In this document: piece after piece, positions 61,105 to 64,000 of the stretch
Numbering within the stretch: position 1 is the first letter of the stretch
Layout of the letters: every line of letters starts with the position of its first letter
NCBI GenBank assembly: GCA_018432235.1
Contig: JAHDLO010000015.1
Span: 348,798-412,797, forward strand
Source: Clostridiaceae bacterium
Lineage (GTDB): Bacteria; Bacillota; Clostridia; Peptostreptococcales; Natronincolaceae
Reading direction: 5' to 3'
Length of the DNA: 64,000 nt
The notes under the pieces: model-generated
Seen by the model: only the letters and a program-made list of their open reading frames with translations
The model's database searches: none
What the model was told of the DNA's origin: nothing
Position numbers and translations under genes: made by a program

Positions 61105-61629
61105 CTAATCCACCATACCTATTTTGCTAATGGGGAACAATCTGAAATATGCCTTCCCAATGATGGTTTCTTCATCTACTAAACCAACCTCTACACTTCT
61201 GCTGTCCTTGCTGCCGTTTCTGTTATCTCCCAATACAAAGTACTTTCCTTTAGTCACCTGAACCTTTATATCGACAGATTTTATATCGGCTTCAATGAGG
61301 TAGTCCTCCTCCAGCTGTATGCCATTAACATATACAAGGCCATCCTTTATTTCTACGATGTCGCCTTCTATGCCGATTACCCGCTTAATATAATTCTTTG
61401 CATCCGGCTGATGCTGAAAAACAACTATATCACCTCTCTGAGGGCCATGAAGCTTATATATTGCCTTGCTCAGCAGCAAGACGTCATAGTCCTCCAGTGT
61501 TGGATACATTGAGGCGCCTGAAACCACCGTCGGCAGTGCAAATATAGTTATAAGCATAGCTAGAGCAAGGGAATATCCTATAGTCTTCAGCCATTCAAAG
61601 GCCTCTTTCTTAAATTTTTCTCTATTCAT
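61105..61629 (-). CDS. lepB: Signal peptidase I
   Basis: A 174-residue membrane protease, one N-terminal span (about 15-37), catalytic Ser40 in SGASMYPTL and Lys82 in KNYIKRVIG, then GDNRNGSKDSR. Short Gram-positive (SipS-like) form. Cleaves signal peptides of exported non-lipoproteins. The gene stands alone, with about 190 bases to the upstream exporter genes' terminator. Confidence 0.93.
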   Translation of the reverse strand: MNREKFKKEAFEWLKTIGYSLALAMLITIFALPTVVSGASMYPTLEDYDVLLLSKAIYKLHGPQRGDIVVFQHQPDAKNYIKRVIGIEGDIVEIKDGLVYVNGIQLEEDYLIEADIKSVDIKVQVTKGKYFVLGDNRNGSKDSRSVEVGLVDEETIIGKAYFRLFPISKIGMVD

Positions 61630-61770
61630 GTTTTCAGCTCCTATTTAAGTAAAATAATTTTAAAGGTTTGAATTTCCTCATATCACCCCTATACTATATA
61701 TTATTCTATTTTAAAGCTGCTTTTCCTTTATATTACAAATATTTATAAATTGCAAAGGATGCAAAAATAA

Positions 61771-61811
61771 ATAAAAAACGCACTGTATTATAGATGATAT
61801 ACAGTACGTTT
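61771..61811 (-). terminator. Terminator of the ABC exporter operon
   Basis: Stem AAACG-ACTGTAT / ATACAGT-CGTTT with one-base bulges; on the minus strand followed by TTTTTATTTATTTTT. Confidence 0.88.
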
Positions 61812-61818
61812 AATAGAT

Positions 61819-63081
61819 TTAAAAGAAGCGCAATGCCTCTACCGGGTCTTGATTTGCAGCGCTATATGCTGGATACAGACTGGAGATCAGCCCCATAAAG
61901 ATAGCTAAACCGACAGCCAGCACAATCGTACTAAAATGCCATTGTACTACAATTTCTCTCCCCACCAATAGCTCACCAGAATAATTCGCTACCAGCATGC
62001 CAAAGAGGTAGCCCAGGATACCACCTCCGATACTTATTAAAAGGCCCTCCAGCAATATCAGCTTGGCTATATCTAGTTTTCTAAAGCCAAGGGCTCTAAA
62101 CACACCGATCTCTCTGGTTCTTTCTCTTACGGAGCTGAACATGGTTAGCCCTACCACCAGCATACCTATAAGCAGCACCAGGACAGATATCGTCATACCA
62201 AATCTGACCAAACGTGTCAGCATTTCATCTCTTCTCAGGGTCTCCTGCCTCATGCTGGTGATTTGCGTATGAGGGAGAGCTGCTTCTAGCTCCGACAGCA
62301 GTTTCTCCTCCGATGACAATGAATAGTCCACCGCCATTTCGATCACTGTGATTTCATCAGGTCTATTTAAAAGTTCTTGTGCCACCGTTAGGCTCATGTA
62401 AATCTGATTATCCTCACCATTGCCGCTTTCAGCCAGTATACCATAAACCTCAAATTCTTTCCCTTCCAGCTGTAGGACAGAACCCTCCGTCAGCCCCAAC
62501 GAAGCAGCCGACATAGAGCCGACAATGACTTGATTGTCATTGAGGCTGAGCAGCGCCAATTCCTGTCGAGATAAATCCAATGACTGGAAGCTCATATTCT
62601 TATCGCCTTCTTCGGCATTAGCCTTAATGTCGTTGTCAGCCTCGGCTTCATTATCATTTTTAAGCCGCAGCCATGGCTTTATTGTAAACTCCTCCTGAAG
62701 ATTAGCACCAACAACCATAGCTTTTTTATGATTTTCCAGCTTTGCCAGCCCCATAAGCTTTGGTGAAATAATTTTAATCATTTCCTTTGAGGACACTGAA
62801 GCTACTGTTGTCACATCCTCATTCGTCAGCTGCTCTACATCATACATTATCTCAGGCAAAGTTATTCCGCCATAGGAAAAGGCCAGTCCGCCTGCATCAG
62901 GGGTAATTACCACATTTACCCCAAACTCTGAAGCCTGACGGGTCATTTCAAGCTTCATGGCATCAACTACGCTATAAACTGAAACTATGGTTCCAATACC
63001 AATAATTAAACCCAATAGCACAAACAGCAGCTTAAGCTTTCGACGCAGGAGATTATTGATTGAAATATTATAGAGCTTCAT
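61819..63081 (-). CDS. MacB/FtsX-type ABC transporter permease
   Basis: A 420-residue permease: span 1 (about 15-37), large extracytoplasmic MacB_PCD domain (about 40-285), three C-terminal spans (about 295-405) with the FtsX signature SVRERTREIGVFRALGFRK and closing YPAYSAANQDPVEALRFF. With the ATPase and a second permease it exports peptides, lipoproteins or antibiotics, or acts as a mechanotransmission system. Starts 13 bases after the ATPase gene. Confidence 0.92.
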   Translation of the reverse strand: MKLYNISINNLLRRKLKLLFVLLGLIIGIGTIVSVYSVVDAMKLEMTRQASEFGVNVVITPDAGGLAFSYGGITLPEIMYDVEQLTNEDVTTVASVSSKEMIKIISPKLMGLAKLENHKKAMVVGANLQEEFTIKPWLRLKNDNEAEADNDIKANAEEGDKNMSFQSLDLSRQELALLSLNDNQVIVGSMSAASLGLTEGSVLQLEGKEFEVYGILAESGNGEDNQIYMSLTVAQELLNRPDEITVIEMAVDYSLSSEEKLLSELEAALPHTQITSMRQETLRRDEMLTRLVRFGMTISVLVLLIGMLVVGLTMFSSVRERTREIGVFRALGFRKLDIAKLILLEGLLISIGGGILGYLFGMLVANYSGELLVGREIVVQWHFSTIVLAVGLAIFMGLISSLYPAYSAANQDPVEALRFF

Positions 63082-63094
63082 TTTATCCCCTCCG

Positions 63095-63811
63095 CTATAG
63101 TATCGTATTGTTCATTGTGGTGATTAGCTGTTCATCATGGTTAAGGAGACGACCATCCTTCATCATGATGGTACGGCTCAAATATTTAACATTATCTGGA
63201 TTGTGAGTTACCATCAGCACGGTAAGCCCTTCCTCATTCAGCTTTTGAAAAAGCGCCATAATTTCATCGCCTGTTTTAGTATCAAGGCTGCCGGTGGGTT
63301 CATCGGCTAGAATTAGAGGTGGCTCATTCACAATTGCTCTTGCGATTGCAACCCTCTCCTGCTCTCCTCCTGATAGCTGATTAGGCAATCTATTTAGCTT
63401 GTTACCCAGGCCTACCCTTACGAGGGCTTCCTTCGCCATTTCCTGCTTCTCTTTATTTGACCGCCTTGTGGTGGTTAAAGGCAGCATTACATTTTCATGG
63501 GCAGTCAAATAGGGTATTAGCTGAAATTGCTGAAAGACAAAGCCAAGATATTCCCTTCTGAAGTCGGCCCTTTTTTCCTGTGATAAGCTATAGAGATCTA
63601 TACCGTCAATTTCTATTTTTCCAGATGTCGGGGGATTAAGCGCCCCTATGATTGATAATAATGTGCTTTTTCCTGAGCCAGAATGACCCATGACACTTAC
63701 AGATTCTCCCTTTTTTATAGATAGGGATACTCCTTTTAAGGCTTGCACCTCATCCCCCATAGATCTATAGGTTTTTATGATATTATTTATAGAAATCATT
63801 ATTTCAGACAT
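63095..63811 (-). CDS. MacB/LolD-type ABC transporter ATPase
   Basis: A 238-residue ATPase: Walker [12 protein letters not shown]-loop [18 protein letters not shown], signature [15 protein letters not shown], Walker [13 protein letters not shown] and His in MVTHNPD. LolD-type sequence ([17 protein letters not shown]). Works with FtsX-like permeases on both sides. Confidence 0.94.
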   Translation of the reverse strand: MSEIMISINNIIKTYRSMGDEVQALKGVSLSIKKGESVSVMGHSGSGKSTLLSIIGALNPPTSGKIEIDGIDLYSLSQEKRADFRREYLGFVFQQFQLIPYLTAHENVMLPLTTTRRSNKEKQEMAKEALVRVGLGNKLNRLPNQLSGGEQERVAIARAIVNEPPLILADEPTGSLDTKTGDEIMALFQKLNEEGLTVLMVTHNPDNVKYLSRTIMMKDGRLLNHDEQLITTMNNTIL

Positions 63812-63843
63812 AGTCTGCCTCCCTTGTTATCGTCATTATAGCT

Positions 63844-64000
63844 TTAAATAAATCGAATTGCTTCTGCAGGATTTAATCTGGCAGCCTTTAGTGCAGGATA
63901 GGCACTGGCTATTATGGCCAGTCCTGTTGAAAGTAATACAGCGGGTAACAGCAGCTCAGGCCTCAAGGGGATATCGCCCTGAAGCTGCGCCAGATAAGGT
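63844..64000 (-). CDS. FtsX-type ABC permease (C-terminal fragment)
   Basis: The frame is open through the right edge and ends at TAA 63844-63846. The 51 visible residues include a span (LLLPAVLLSTGLAIIASAYP) and the family ending ALKAARLNPAEAIRFI, very like the end of the neighbouring permease. It is a second, paralogous permease subunit upstream of the ATPase gene in the same operon. Confidence 0.82.
   Translation of the reverse strand, partial: PYLAQLQGDIPLRPELLLPAVLLSTGLAIIASAYPALKAARLNPAEAIRFI

Overview
The window is a piece of chromosome from a low-GC, Gram-positive, anaerobic, spore-forming bacterium of the Clostridia. The evidence is a tungsten-type aldehyde ferredoxin oxidoreductase, a three-gene Ger germinant-receptor operon, spore-coat-like DUF4183 proteins, an ornithine-racemase-like enzyme, AGGAGG-type ribosome binding sites with frequent GTG/TTG starts, and no respiratory genes. 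An Alkaliphilus-like relative is possible, but genus cannot be fixed from the sequence alone. I see no rRNA, tRNA, CRISPR array, insertion sequence or phage module.

Layout. 1-3.8 kb: end of a FAD oxidoreductase, then a polyferredoxin, an AOR-family enzyme and a MoaD/ThiS-like sulfur carrier. 3.8-21.7 kb: a divergent surface-glycan locus. A 1022-residue DUF4183 protein on the minus strand faces a tightly overlapping plus-strand operon with nine genes of legionaminic-acid (nonulosonate) synthesis, two small helical proteins, a Maf-type glycosyltransferase, a TPR protein and a GT2-TPR protein. A second, small DUF4183 protein closes the locus. 21.8-26.8 kb: a frameshifted small gene, a coiled-coil protein, a membrane protein, an ornithine-racemase-like enzyme, a divergent LspA-like protein and a HAD phosphatase. 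27-28 kb: UvsE. 28.5-36.9 kb: a copper-type locus (CsoR-like repressor, small Cys-rich and exported proteins, CopA ATPase, Lgt, Lit, two-component system). 37-40.8 kb: Ger operon. 41-46.8 kb: chemoreceptor, two HTH regulators with a set of operators, TrkH/TrkA potassium uptake. 46.9-59.5 kb: a 15-gene minus-strand operon headed by two tandem structured RNAs, each followed by its own intrinsic terminator. 59.6-64 kb: DUF5050 lipoprotein, GNAT, signal peptidase I, and a MacB/FtsX-type ABC exporter that runs off the right end.

How the genes may work together. The strongest candidate for an undescribed system is the 46.9-59.5 kb operon. It joins a FecBCD/MolABC-like metal importer, a complete ECF transporter (S, T, two ATPases), MobB, an FMN-binding lipoprotein, a membrane-anchored phosphodiesterase, a TiaS-like protein, a kinase-like protein and five copies of a sulfite-oxidase-like (PF00174-like) fold that seem to lack the molybdenum-ligating cysteine. 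The tandem leaders look like Moco/Tuco-type riboswitches, with orientation supported by G-U-compatible covariation. Together they suggest control by, and uptake or handling of, the molybdenum or tungsten pterin cofactor or its precursors; the AOR system at the left end would be one user. The second candidate is the legionaminic-acid/Maf locus, which has no flagellin but is bracketed by spore-surface-type DUF4183 proteins. It suggests O-glycosylation of a spore surface layer. The third is the linkage of a CsoR/CopA copper locus with Lgt and Lit, enzymes that remodel lipoprotein N-termini.
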